From Alisma plantago-aquatica (Eukaryota > Streptophyta > Magnoliopsida > Alismatales > Alismataceae): 64,000 nucleotides of DNA. The notes under the pieces were generated by a model, which was not told where the DNA came from, did no database searches, and saw only the letters and a program-made list of their open reading frames with translations. Made by a program: the position numbers and the translations under genes. Below are positions 50,279 to 62,119 of the stretch, one piece after another (within the stretch, counting starts at the first letter, position 1; each line of letters begins with the position of its first letter). The DNA is taken from NCBI GenBank assembly GCA_963693085.1, contig OY856410.1, forward strand, positions 1,393,238,863-1,393,302,862, in the 5' to 3' direction.

Positions 50279-51540
50279 CTATCATTGTTTCATATAGGGC
50301 ACCTCATATGCCTTAAGGCAATGTGTCAATGGCTTGTTAATAAAGCCTATAATAAGTTGTTCATGGTTTACCCGATTAATGTTTTTGTCTCAATTTATCA
50401 AGATATCATTGTTTAGTATTCTATTTGTGATTAGAACCCCAATATCCTAGATTAAAATGTATGTTCAATGTAAATTGATGCATAAGATACGTCAAACGTT
50501 AAAGATAGAACCCTAGATTTTAAAAGTTAGGGTTCAATTGTTATTATCTTGGAACAGTCTAGACTTACATGAAACTATGAAAATATATTTGATAAAATTA
50601 TGTTTGAAACATGTAAATTACGTTATTGGTTTAAGGTTTCAAACAAAATCTAGTTGAAGAGCTTATTATTATTTCAATACGTCAATCCAACATCACTCAA
50701 TATAAAATTGTGATCTAACCTCTATAGGGGATCGAGTTCTTTTGGTAGAAGTCGACCAATTTCTTCAAAAGTTGATAATATGACTAAAAGAAAAGTATGA
50801 CCATTATATATTGTGTATCAATATGCACAACACTTATATTATACAAATTTATTACATCGGTAATCCCTTGGGGAGAATCTAAGATATTTAGAGCAATCCA
50901 TGGCCATGAAAAAGAAACAACACTACTTCTTCAATTTTATAACAATGTGGTTAAGTGAACCTAGAATAAAAAAGATTGGGAGACATGTTTGAGTTCCTTG
51001 GAAGATTGCTACATGAAAGTCAACAATAGATCATGTTTACCATTATGTGGGTGAACTTGGTCCTCATATTGAGATTTCTTTGTGAATTTCAATTGAACAT
51101 ATAATATTTAATCTATTTTGATCATAGAAACCCAAATTCTAATGTTTTATGTGGATCTTAAGGAATTGGTAGTCTTTAATGAATGAGATCATTGGTATAA
51201 GAATAGTGGATGATATGAGCATGGCATGATAGTGCACTCATGATTCATATTTCATTTGTTGGATTCAAGTATTTTTTCCATTTGTGCTAATTTTTTTAAT
51301 TTATAATAATTAGATGAATTTACTTTGTTTGCACTGCAAAGTTTGTGAATTAATAATAATATATGATGGTGATAAGTTGATAAATTTGTAAATTTCTTTA
51401 GTTTTATTACATTTATTTAATTGAAAACTAAATATCACTTATAAGCATGATACATTTTTACTCAAAAGTTTTAGATACATGAAATGGTGCATGATTATAT
51501 GAATTGAACTAGAAATGTAATTCTACATTTTTCATAATGA
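50279..51540. other. No recognised feature
   Basis: AT-rich sequence with short frames only. Confidence 0.45.
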
Positions 51541-51553
51541 AACACATTTGTAC

Positions 51554-51658
<105 letters not shown>

Positions 51659-52022
51659 AGCTAGAATGCACTTGACTGTACCAGATATGCTATACACCTT
51701 AGTCATTTTCCATCATGAATAAATTATTTTGGAAATCTAAACATTTGATCTTCTTTAATATCTTAAGAATGTAATATATGATAAATTTCATCTCATTGGG
51801 ATGCTTATAAGCCATGCATCTAAAGAAGGAAAAAATCATGCATTTCAAATTAGTTTTGTGAATTGATTTTATTGTCCTTGGAAGAATGACTTACAATCAT
51901 CCAAATAGGCTCAAATTTTATATGTAGCTTATTATTAATGTAACCATGAAGATCAATCGATTATATTTTGAAAAAAACATGGTCTAGATAGTCAAACATC
52001 ATTGGGGTGTACAGTGTGATAT

Positions 52023-52079
52023 GTACGTTCGAATGTATTCTAGCCTAATTATATATATATATGTAAATATATATGTATA

Positions 52080-52132
<53 letters not shown>

Positions 52133-52164
52133 GACTAGGCTAGAATATGTTCTATTCAAGAACA
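52023..52164. repeat. TA/GA microsatellite with inverted flanks
   Basis: TA-rich core 52049-52113 and GA run 52114-52132. The flanks form an inverted repeat: ATTCTAGCCTAATT (52037-52050) and GACTAGGCTAGAAT (52132-52145), extended by GTACGTTCGAAT on the left and TTCTATTCAAGAAC on the right. It resembles micron-type or MITE-type elements that carry internal TA arrays. Confidence 0.65.
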
Positions 52165-52495
52165 AATAGAACTCAATAATTTACCATCTTGGATCAACTA
52201 TATATAAGATCCAACCATAGGATCTTAATCTTCACCTCATGAATTAGGTATAAAAAATTGTATACTTCTAGTTCATCCATCTAAAGTGTTCAAAAATCAA
52301 TAATTTGAAGGCCTTCAATTATTTTCTATGTTAAGATGCAAGGGATATACTTATCTGATTGAGCCAAAACATTTTGGAGTGTCCATTTCATCAACATAGA
52401 TAAAAAATGTAGATTTACTTTTACCATCAAAATTTTATTTTAACAATTACAACCATTAAACAAATTGGTTCTACACCGAGCCAATTCAATTCTAG

Positions 52496-52547
52496 TAGTC
52501 TCTCTCTATTTCACTCTTTATATATAGAGAGAGATAGAGAGAGAGAG
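52496..52547. repeat. TC/GA-rich microsatellite with TATATA centre
   Basis: TCTCTCTCTATTTC then TTTATATATAGAGAGAG and a GA run. This is the third such locus within 1 kb. Confidence 0.8.
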
Positions 52548-54911
52548 TTATTCAACATGTGAAACCTTTAGAGAGATAATAGATGGACTTGGCCTAGTAA
52601 CTGGGTTAGATGATGACACTATGTTAAATATTTATATTTTGATGCTTTATTATGAAAATAAATGAGTATGACATACTGAAATAGTGAAAAAATATATTTT
52701 AGGCGCTGATAGAAACATGGAATCCTCTCATTATTAGTACTACCTAGGTGATATGGTAACCTTGTAGTGTAGAATTATAGGTCACTAGAAGGAATTTAGA
52801 TCAAGGATCAATATATGAATTATTCAAAACTATGATGATCTAGGTAATACTCAGTCAGGTGAAGACCCATACTTATTATTGATATTAGTTTGGTATTCTT
52901 GTTATTCTTGTGTTCTTGTCAGGAGTCAGTAAAGAATTCTACATAATAGGTCCTCTATTTACCATTTTTATATTTACCATTGTTAACCTCACCCAATCTA
53001 AATACTTCAATTTGGTTCTTCTAGTTGTGAGGTAGTCTTGCTTATACTTTTACAAATTTTGACCACAAGGTCGATCATCAACTACTTTTTTTTTGGTGAA
53101 CATCATCGACTATTGTTGTTCTAAGGGTGTCCATCTTAACTCTAGTGAAGGAATGAGGATTCGTTGTCATGTAATTATAAAATGACAATTTCTTCTTAGT
53201 TGAGTACATGGCATACAATTTTTAGGGAAATCCTCTAAATAAAGTGAAAATACAAAATACAAAATCTAAATATTTTTTATTTTTTGATTAAGTGATTGTC
53301 ACCCTTATTGTAAGTTGTAGATATTTGTATCAAACTTTTTATAATATTGAACTTGTAAATACATAGTTCATATTTCTTAGAATCTTATACATGAGTATGA
53401 AACAATCATATAAATGTGAAAACATTTTAATTATAATGCTATGAGTTCCATTTTGTAATATTTATGATTTATCGGTCTACATTTTAGGCTCAAAGGCTAC
53501 TACACTTCTTGATAGTTGTGACACATAGAAATATCACTTGTTTGAGGTGATGCATCTATTTTTGGTGGTCTAAATTGGCTCTCCATGCATGAGAGTGTAT
53601 TGGAGAGATCAGAGAGAGATTTTTGTTTCACTCTAGTTCTTATTGAATATGGTTGAATTCTCCTTTGGTCCTCGACCCAATCAAGGAATCATAGTAGGTA
53701 AGATGACACTTTTTATAGCCTTGGGCTTGAACTCATCATGAAAGAAAGAAAAATAATTGGGGGATGGTTTTCTTTTAAGGGTCTTATTCTAGTATGATGT
53801 GGTCTACTTTAAGGTCATAGTATAGTACCGTTTGAGTTCACTAGTGAAGGATGAAGGTTCAATTTATGTCATGGTACATGACTATCGTGATAGGCAAATA
53901 TGGGTCGACCATCATTCTACTAGGTGATTTCTTAGTCCAATAGTTGATCCCTTGGATCAAGTATAGTTTATATGCACAAAGAATGTCTTGGAGGTTGATT
54001 AAGTTCTAGAAACTATGTCTAAGATTGATTAGTTGAGTACCCACCCAGAGTAATTGGGGAAAGATCAAATTTTCAAGGATCAAGCTGAGTGGAAAGGCCC
54101 TTCAAGTAGGCATGTGTTTCAAGAACATGTATGGCTCTACATTCTCATATGTGGATGTGGTTCAAGCATGTAGTTTTAGGACATGAATATGGATGTGATT
54201 TTTTTCACAAAAGAACATAGCTTGTGTTTGTCATTTTTAAAACTCCGCATCCTTTAGGCTTGAAGTTGAAGATTTGAAATTTGAGCTTCACGTAGACAAT
54301 GTTTCCTAGAGGTTTTGATGACTTAGGAAGAATTTACCCATGTTCTATTGATGCTCAAGCTTGAAAGGCGTCCAAAATGATTGTTTCAAGATTTTAAATA
54401 AGTCTTGGAAACCTTTTGGTACCAAAGGTTTAGATATGATGTGACAGAATTAGGTAGAGAGACCAAAATTAGGTATCCTTTTGACATGGATGGCAACTAA
54501 AGATCTTGTAAAGGGATGTCAAATAATGAGATACTTTGAGAGTTAATTTTGGTAGTCTTCTGGACCAAAGTAGGCCAGTAGAATGATGAAATTTAGTATC
54601 TCAACATGACTTGTCATGTAAGGGTAAATTTTAGTAGCCTAACAGTGTGGCAAGGGATGTGAAATTTTGGTAAGATTATCTAACAAAATCTTGGAAGACT
54701 AACATCATAGGGTAGACTGTGAGATTTGTGGATTTGTGGGATATTGTTGATAGGAGTTGGCATGATTATTTATAAACATGAACAAGTTAGCAAGCAATGA
54801 AAAATCTGTGGCAGATGGTTAACAAGCAACAATGTCAATGCATAAGGCAAGCAACAATCTTAGAGTGTAAAACATGCGGCATTGCTGATGTAATTGTAGA
54901 GGATAAACAAT
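52548..54911. other. No recognised feature
   Basis: AT-rich, no element terminus, domain or RNA gene recognised. It ends at the Copia 5' LTR. Confidence 0.45.
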
Positions 54912-56992
54912 TGTTGGTATGTATTCCAGAGAGCCAATGATATGATGATTGTAATAGGGCATTGGATAACTAATTTGATAATAATACATGTAATTATGTC
55001 TATTATGTTTGTCTCAATCATGATATGATGACACATACAAAACTAGATGTCTAAAGAATGATGTTACTTGATGACATATGTCTTCAGGTTGAGGACGTGA
55101 ACAATGAGATCATATGTATGATAAGAGTACATACATTCTTATTATGTCCCTAGTCAGAGATTACTGTGGAAGAAAAATAAATTAAAATAATACATAAGAC
55201 TAAAGTGTTTATTGGTTGATGACATAATCTCATTAGTCATGATATGTGATATCAAACCAAGCACATAGGTACTTGTTATAGAACAATGTATTAAACACAC
55301 CCACCTTGAGAGTGATACATGAAGACCATAGAACAATAGTCAGAATCAGCTCTCATAGTGATAGTGGTGATTGTGGTTCTTAGACCTAAAATTACTACAC
55401 TCATAACATGTTGTTTGATGTACTTATACACCATCCAACATGACCTTGAATAAGGGTTGCCATAAAGGTGATGCTCAGGTACACTATTACACATGGGAAC
55501 TGAGTGTGTGTGATGTAGATGAAATTTGTCCATCCTACAGGAGATTGATATCCAGGCCACTTGATAAGAAAGATTGAAAAATGTATGGCCATACTCATGT
55601 GACTAAATATGTGATATGTGAGCTCACATGCATCTCAGATAGTCTGCTCTAGTTCAAGGAACATGGAGAACATTGAGAGGATGATGATTCCATGCCTCAA
55701 GTTCAATATAGATATTAGAGACAAAGGAAATATATGATCATGGTAACATTGATCACTGGATTGTAGATTGAAGTTGTTCTCCAACTTTTCAAATTACTTG
55801 GATAGCAATGACGTGTTTCCAGATACCACTTATTTCTTGTGATGTCACAAATTGGTTATGGACATTCACTGCCAATGTAACTTGGGACCTATAGAGTCAC
55901 ACACATAGGATGCACTTGGAATACGAGTTTTTTTAATATAAACACAAGTTTATTCATGAATGATGTTTAACTTGATTACTAAAGTGTTTAGGTATTCAAT
56001 AAAATAACTGAGGTTGAAAATTGACTGACTGGACTATGAACCGACCGGTTCAAGTGTTGAACCAATCGATTCAAGTGTTAAACCAATCAATTCAAGTGTC
56101 AGGTCAATGAAAACATCATTGGTGGAATATTGCCTGAGATAGACAAGTGAAATGACCATTTCACATATGAAACAACTATTTCATAATATATAAACTGTCG
56201 TTTCAAGAGTGAAATGACATGTTCATCATTTGGATTGTCTGGTTGAATGATCATTTTGATTGAATCAAGGATTGATGTTGATGTCATAATTGTACATTAA
56301 TTGAATATTGAATGCCAATATGTTTTAAAACAGGAAATCATATGAGATGACCGATTTAAGGGCTGAACCAATTGATTCACATGTGAACCGATCGGTTCAC
56401 TGTTCACAACTTCTGGAAAATTCATGAAATTCTATTTTGTTCGACTCCCAGATGGACTGGAAAGCCTGGCCCTGGCCCTCCTATAAGTGGAGGGGTATTG
56501 GGGGCTTCCCAGACAAAACAATAAGCTCTGACAATTGTTGTTCTCTCTGGTTGTGGTAACCATTAGATCCCGAGCAAGTTCTACCCATCAAAAAGAGGAA
56601 CAACAAGGGAAAGAAAATTAGGAGAGTTGATCTGTGCTAGCACACTGACGTTTGAAGGGACAACTCCTTCTTGTTGTCTCTAGTAGAGCAACATGGAGTT
56701 CTAGTTGGTACGCATGGACTACTCTAGAGGTAAGAGGCACTTGCCTTCTAGGAGGATGCATTCAACCACTGGCTGTGGTGTTCAACCAAGAGGTTGCCTC
56801 GACAACCGTCCATGTGCGACTTGATACAAAAGCACGCCACTGTAAGAGTTCTTGCTGGACTTGCTCCAGGACTAGGTATATCTCTTGCAAACCATCCTTC
56901 CTAGATACATTGTTGTTGATGAGATCTTACAAATTAGGGAATCAGGCATTAAATTTTTCTTCTTCTACCTTATCGATTATCCCAATCTCCCA
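54912..56992 (+). repeat. 5' LTR of the Copia element
   Basis: About 2.08 kb, TG..CA ends. It matches 62120-64000. Contains dyad arrays at 56038-56100, 56149-56223 and 56365-56398. The right end is set by the primer site five bases later. Confidence 0.87.
56038..56398. promoter_or_regulatory. Dyad arrays in the Copia LTR
   Basis: Three 21-bp units start at 56038, 56059 and 56080 (GAACCGACCGGTTCAAGTG and relatives). A second type, GAAATGACCATTTC, GAAACAACTATTTC, AAACTGTCGTTTC and GAAATGACATGTTC, starts at 56149, 56169, 56192 and 56210. GAACCAATTGATTC and GAACCGATCGGTTC lie at 56365 and 56385. Spacing is 18-23 bp. Corresponding sites recur in the 3' LTR from about 63227. Confidence 0.5.
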
Positions 56993-56996
56993 ATAA

Positions 56997-57009
56997 TGGT
57001 ATCAGAGAC
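56997..57009 (+). other. Primer-binding site of the Copia element
   Basis: TGGTATCAGAGAC, matching the plant initiator-Met-tRNA primer site over its first 11 bases. Confidence 0.85.
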
Positions 57010-58430
57010 ACATCAATTTATGGTGTATCTGGATTCAAATTCTTATGATCAGATTTGTTTTACTACATACGATGCTAATATTTTAATGATTAATGTGCAC
57101 ATTTGATTAAATACCACCAACAATCCCAAAAATATAAATATAAATATATTATATGCTATATATGCAATCAATATGCGTCTCTTTAAAAGTGTTTTGATGG
57201 TGATTGGAAGTGTGGTTGTGGATAAAACACCTATGGATCATGTGCTTGGTTGTTTGATTTATTTATTCCTATAACTCGGTTTGCATACTATGCCTCTCTC
57301 CTCCTTTTCAAATGTAAATGAACACTCCTCTTCTTATTTTCCTTTGAATGTAACTCGAGGTTTCCCTTCTACAATCTAATATGGAATAGGATAGTTTTAA
57401 TTTATGTTTCATTATGAGAACACATTCTGTACCAGACGAACTGACTGACTTAGATGTCAAACTAATTGATTGAAGGACTGAGGAGGCCAGAAAATAGGAG
57501 GAACAGATTGACTGGTGGCCCAACCGACCAGCTGGAGGAGTCCATACATAACTTGAACCAGATACTAATGACCATTTTAAGAGACCAACCGACCGACCAA
57601 GAGGCTAAGAAATCAGATCAAGAGTTGAAACGATCAACCCGAATTGGATTTAACACAGATCTTCATCAACAATAGGTTTCCATATATGATGTGAACATTA
57701 GGTGGTAGCAATTGCTTGTGGCTCCGAGGAATTACAATAGAATTTCCATATCTATCATAGATTTCTAATTGTATGTTTTGGTTGTGGTTGTAGCATGTAT
57801 ATGATACATACTATAAGTATGTGGTGATTGGATATGTATATATATTTTAATAAAATCCTTCAATATAATATTATGTATTAGATGCTTTCCATAAGAAACA
57901 CACATGAAAAACTTGATCGACTAAGCGTAGGTTACACCAAAGCATGGTGCGCTATCCATCTCTTGGAATTCTGATAGTAGATATGTACATCTGCCAAAGT
58001 AGGGTGCATATTCTATCGTGTTGGTTTTTGAGTCAAGCTTAGCTCGATGATCTTAATGAGATTAAGTACCTAGAAGCACACATATGGATTGTGACAAAGA
58101 GTTGTGCACGCCATATATCTAAGAGTTATATAAGATGCAATTGAAAAACTTTGTCTACCTAAATGGTCAAGTTGTGGGCGATCGGCCAAAATTGACCCAT
58201 GATTTGATGAAATATGGATCTTGGCTCACTAGAAGGTTGTACATTGCAATCTTTCAAATTCATAAGTGATGGTTCTCAATTTTAACAAAATGGTGGGGGC
58301 AATAATTAATTAAAGGTCTAATTAATATTGTCTATCTTATTAGATCTAATTAAATAAAAGTATTTTGATAAATTACAAATATCTTTTGTAGAAACAAATT
58401 TCAAACAAATTATCATTGCGCTCAGCTCTT
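57010..58430 (+). other. Leader of the Copia element
   Basis: Non-coding 1.4 kb before gag. A stretch at 57440-57610 is rich in ACTGACTGACT and AACCGACCGACC words related to the LTR dyads. Confidence 0.55.
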
Positions 58431-59158
58431 AAGAAGAACAATCTAAATAGGACTAACTTCCATGTCTAGTTCTAGACTTTGAGAAGGGTTCTTAATGATG
58501 AGCATAAGCTCTATGTCCTGGATACGACAATGCTAGTGGAACCTGCTCCTGATGTGCCTAGGGCTGAGGTGGATGCTTATTGGAAGCATGTCAAAAATGC
58601 CTTGGACATTAAACATCTTATTCTATGATGTATGAACTGTGAGTTGCATGAGCAGCATGAAGACATGGGGATTCTTGAGATGGTCACACATCTTATTCTA
58701 TGATGTACGAACTGTGAGTTGCATGAGTTGCATGAGAAAGAAAGGTACAATATCTCAAAGGTGCTCTTTGAGTGCAAGATCACAAAAGGAGATCCTGTAG
58801 AGCCCCATGTGATCCATATGATAGGGCATGTGGAACTTCTAGAAATATTTGGATTCCCTTTGATCGAAGAGTTGGTCATGTATATGATGCTACTATCATT
58901 GCCTGAATCATATAACTAGTTTATTGAGTGTTACTACTTGAGTAACCTGGATAAAATATTGTCTAAATTGCTTGGCATGTTGATGAATGCCAAAGCACAA
59001 ATGAAGAAGGATAAACCCGTGATGTTAATAAGTGGAGTGGAGTCCAAAGAAAAAGGCAAGGCCAAGAAGAGTTCCAAGGCTAAGCTGAAGTCCAAAGTCT
59101 TATGCACTCAAAATGAGGATAAAGGTAAGTTTAAAAGGAATATGTCCATTGCACCTTA
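58431..59158 (+). pseudogene. Copia gag, disrupted
   Basis: Blocks read RVLNDEHKLYVLDTTM, then VDAYWKHVKNALDIKHLI (to about 58626), then CKITKGDPVEPHVIHMIGH and LPESYN. The C-terminal part is a Lys-rich stretch ending at TAA 59157-59159. Stops lie at 58627-58629 and near 58917. A 72-bp tandem duplication repeats CATCTTATTCTATGATGTA at about 58615 and 58687 and carries the stop with it. Confidence 0.8.
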
Positions 59159-59249
59159 AAGAAACAAATGAAGAAGAAAGAGATAGAGATCTCCACTTCA
59201 AGACCTGAGAAGAAGTAAGCCATGACTATATAGAGCAAGAGTTTCTGCC

Positions 59250-60250
59250 ACTGTAGTCAGAATCTGTCATTCACATATGGGCATGTAATAGAATTACTAA
59301 ATTGCTATTTTGTACCTTCCATTAATATAAAACATCATGTATCTTGTATGGACAATAATATTATGAATATATTTGATATTTATCTTTCAAATATAAGATA
59401 TTTTGTGGAAATGGTCCTAATGTCTCATGTTTTATATTTTATAGTTCTAGAGACAGTTATACTAAATGACTCGATGACTCAAATAATGAATATCTATAGC
59501 ATTGTAATCTAGAGAACATAAATGAGAAATGCATTTCTAGAATCCATAATGATGGTTATCTAGACTCTTTTGGTTATTGAACCAATGGAGACATGTAAGT
59601 CTTATTTATTGGGCAATATGACAAAAGCATCTTCAGTAGATGTAGTGGGAGAGAGACTATTCTATTAGGGCTCATACATATTGAGTATATAGACCTTTTA
59701 GAATAAATGCTAGAGGTGGTTATTAGTACCTTACTATATTTATTGATGATATCATTAGGTATGGTAGATTGTATTTAATGAAATACAACTCTAGATCTCT
59801 TGAAGTGTTCAAGAAGATTAGGAATGAAGTACACAACTAGCTTGGTAAAAGTATTAAAACACTTTGATATGATTGATGTTGATATATTTTAACTAGGAGT
59901 TTGAGAACCTTCTAGGAGATCATGATGAACTCCACCTAAAACACAATGATAGTGTATCAGAAAGAAGGAATGTCACACTATTAGTCATGGTGCGATTATC
60001 AATAAATCTAGCTAATCTTCCAATTTCATTTTTGGCACATGCTTTAACAATGTACTGTATAAAATGGTTCAAAAGACACCATATAAGATATGGCATGGGA
60101 GGTATCCAAATATGTCTTTATAAAGATTAGGATTGAAAGCTTATATAAGAAAATAGTTTCTTGAAAAGCTTTGTCCACAAATCACATAAATGTTATTTTA
60201 CTGAATACTACTTTTATTCCAATCCAACAACAAAATACTTGTTTCCAGGA
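59250..60250 (+). pseudogene. Copia protease/integrase remnant
   Basis: Heavily decayed. Recognisable pieces are EPMETCKSYLLGNMTKAS near 59579 (the pre-integrase block), QLGKSIKTL-like wording near 59838 and SERRNVTLLVMVR near 59960 (the region following the integrase catalytic core). Frames shift repeatedly and stops are dense. Confidence 0.65.
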
Positions 60251-60539
60251 TGGTTGTATTCCTAAAAGGAATTTAATTCTAAAGGAATCAATGGGAGAAA
60301 AGTAGAATTTGAAATGTTTGAGATCAGCAAGAAAACATTGAACCTAAAATAGGTACAAATGGAACAATGAGAATCACAAGATGTTGTGGAATCTCAAGTT
60401 GTTTATGTAATACATAAAACCTCATAGATCTAGTATGACAAGCCTTAAGCTTAAAATATTATGATATCTTATGGCTCAAAAAGGCGGTAAGTTGGTCATA
60501 GATGATGAGTAAACAGCCTACCTAGAAGCTATTGAGGGA

Positions 60540-61490
60540 CAAAGTATGAGAAAATGGCTTGAGGTCATGAGTTCCAAAATGGAGTCCATGTACACCAACA
60601 AGGTATGACCTTGGTGGCTCCACCTGAAGGGGTAAAACCCATAGGGTGCAGTTGGGTCTCCAAGAAGAAGATTGACATGGATGGTGTGTAAAAACCTAAA
60701 AGAGTGTATTGATTGAATATGGTTTCAAACAAGTTTAAGTTGTTAAACCTTATGAAATCATTTCACCAGTTGCCATGGTTAAGTCCATCAAGATCATGCT
60801 TATTGTTAGAGATTAATATGACTACGAGATTTGGAAAGATGGGTGTTAAAACCACATTCCTTAATAGGAATATTGTAGAGAATGTGTACGTGACACAACC
60901 TAGAAGGTTTTAAAAATACAATTATTGCAAATAAAGTTTATAAGATACAAAGGTCAATGTATGGGTGAAGCAAGCATCTCAAAGCCAGAATATTCCATTT
61001 TGACAAGACAGTCAAAGAGTTTGAATTTAGTCAGAATGAATATGTAAACTGTGATTTCAAGAATATCATGGGAGCATATTTATATTCCACATAATGATGG
61101 GTAATAACCTCCTTATCCTAAAAATATTAAAACCTAGTAGGTGAGTACTTTCTCTGTGAAGAGTTTAGGCAAAACATCCTATGTAACTTGGATTGGGATC
61201 TATAGAGATAGATTTAGAAATCTTCTTGACCTAAGAAAGGGCACATACACTGTCAAGATGCTGAAGGGGTTCAACATGCATGACTTAATGAGAGAAAACT
61301 TGTCCATGTTCCATGGAGTTTGTCTCTCAAGATTCCAGTGTCCCAGTTCTTGTGAAGAATGGGAAAAGACATGGATATATATCACATGCATTGCATTCAC
61401 AATTGGATCTATCATGTATGCAATATTATGTACTCATCCCATTATCTCGTATGTATTGGGAATGATGATACGACATACACTTATCTAGTT
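60540..61490 (+). pseudogene. Copia reverse transcriptase remnant
   Basis: PEGVKPIGCSWVSKKKIDMDG (near 60625), VKTTFLNRNIVENVYVTQP (near 60845) and FSVKSLGKTSYVTWIGIYRDR (near 61147) follow the Copia RT order. The YVDD catalytic stretch near 61080 is replaced by sequence with two stops. AIGSIMYAILCTHP-like wording near 61400 marks the end of the domain. Confidence 0.8.
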
Positions 61491-61769
61491 ATCTCATATG
61501 TATTGGACATGGTGAGAGGATATTTGTCAGATCCTAGTGGAAGTCAACTAGGCTGCCATAAAAGACCATCCTTAAGTACTTGAGAAGTAAGAAAAGGATT
61601 GATTCCATGGTTATGGTAATATGGAAGAGTTGGGTGTAAAGTGTTATACCAATGTAAGCTTCTAAAATGACAGATAAAATTAATGACCACAATATAAATT
61701 TGTGTTTGACCTTAAAATAGATATGCAAGCCATAAAAGTTCCTAGAAAGAAACAATTGTTTAATTCTAT

Positions 61770-62090
61770 AATAGAAGCCGAGTATCTTGGTGTTATGAAC
61801 ACATCAAAGGATATTGTTTGGATCTAGAAATTCATGTAGATGAACTTGTGGGAGGTTCCAACCACTAATGAAACATAGAAATATTGTGACAACAATAGAG
61901 CTACTGGATAGAAAAGGAATCTCAGATAGCATACTACGACACTTCCATCTCACACAAGAATTTGTACAACAAGGAGATGTGAAAACTTGCAAAATATCGA
62001 CTAGAAGCAAACATTGCTAATCTACTAAAAAGTGCTTGTGCATTAAAAACATGATGGACAAGTTAAGATCATTAGGAATACGATTTCTGG
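61770..62090 (+). pseudogene. Copia RNase H remnant
   Basis: EAEYLGVMNTSKDIVWI at about 61773, followed after a stop by RHFHLTQEFVQQGDVKTCK near 61945; both are typical Copia RNase H wording. Several stops and frame changes. Confidence 0.75.
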
Positions 62091-62107
62091 GTGATTGGCT
62101 CTAAGTG

Positions 62108-62117
62108 CAAGTGGGAG
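62108..62117 (+). other. Polypurine tract of the Copia element
   Basis: CAAGTGGGAG two bases before the 3' LTR. Confidence 0.75.
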
Positions 62118-62119
62118 TC

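Noticed and set aside
51684..51688. Alternative right end (GATAT after CA) of the element starting at 47013
   Set aside because: It would place microsatellites in the LTR and lies 1.5 kb after the polyadenylation-like region; kept only as an alternative.
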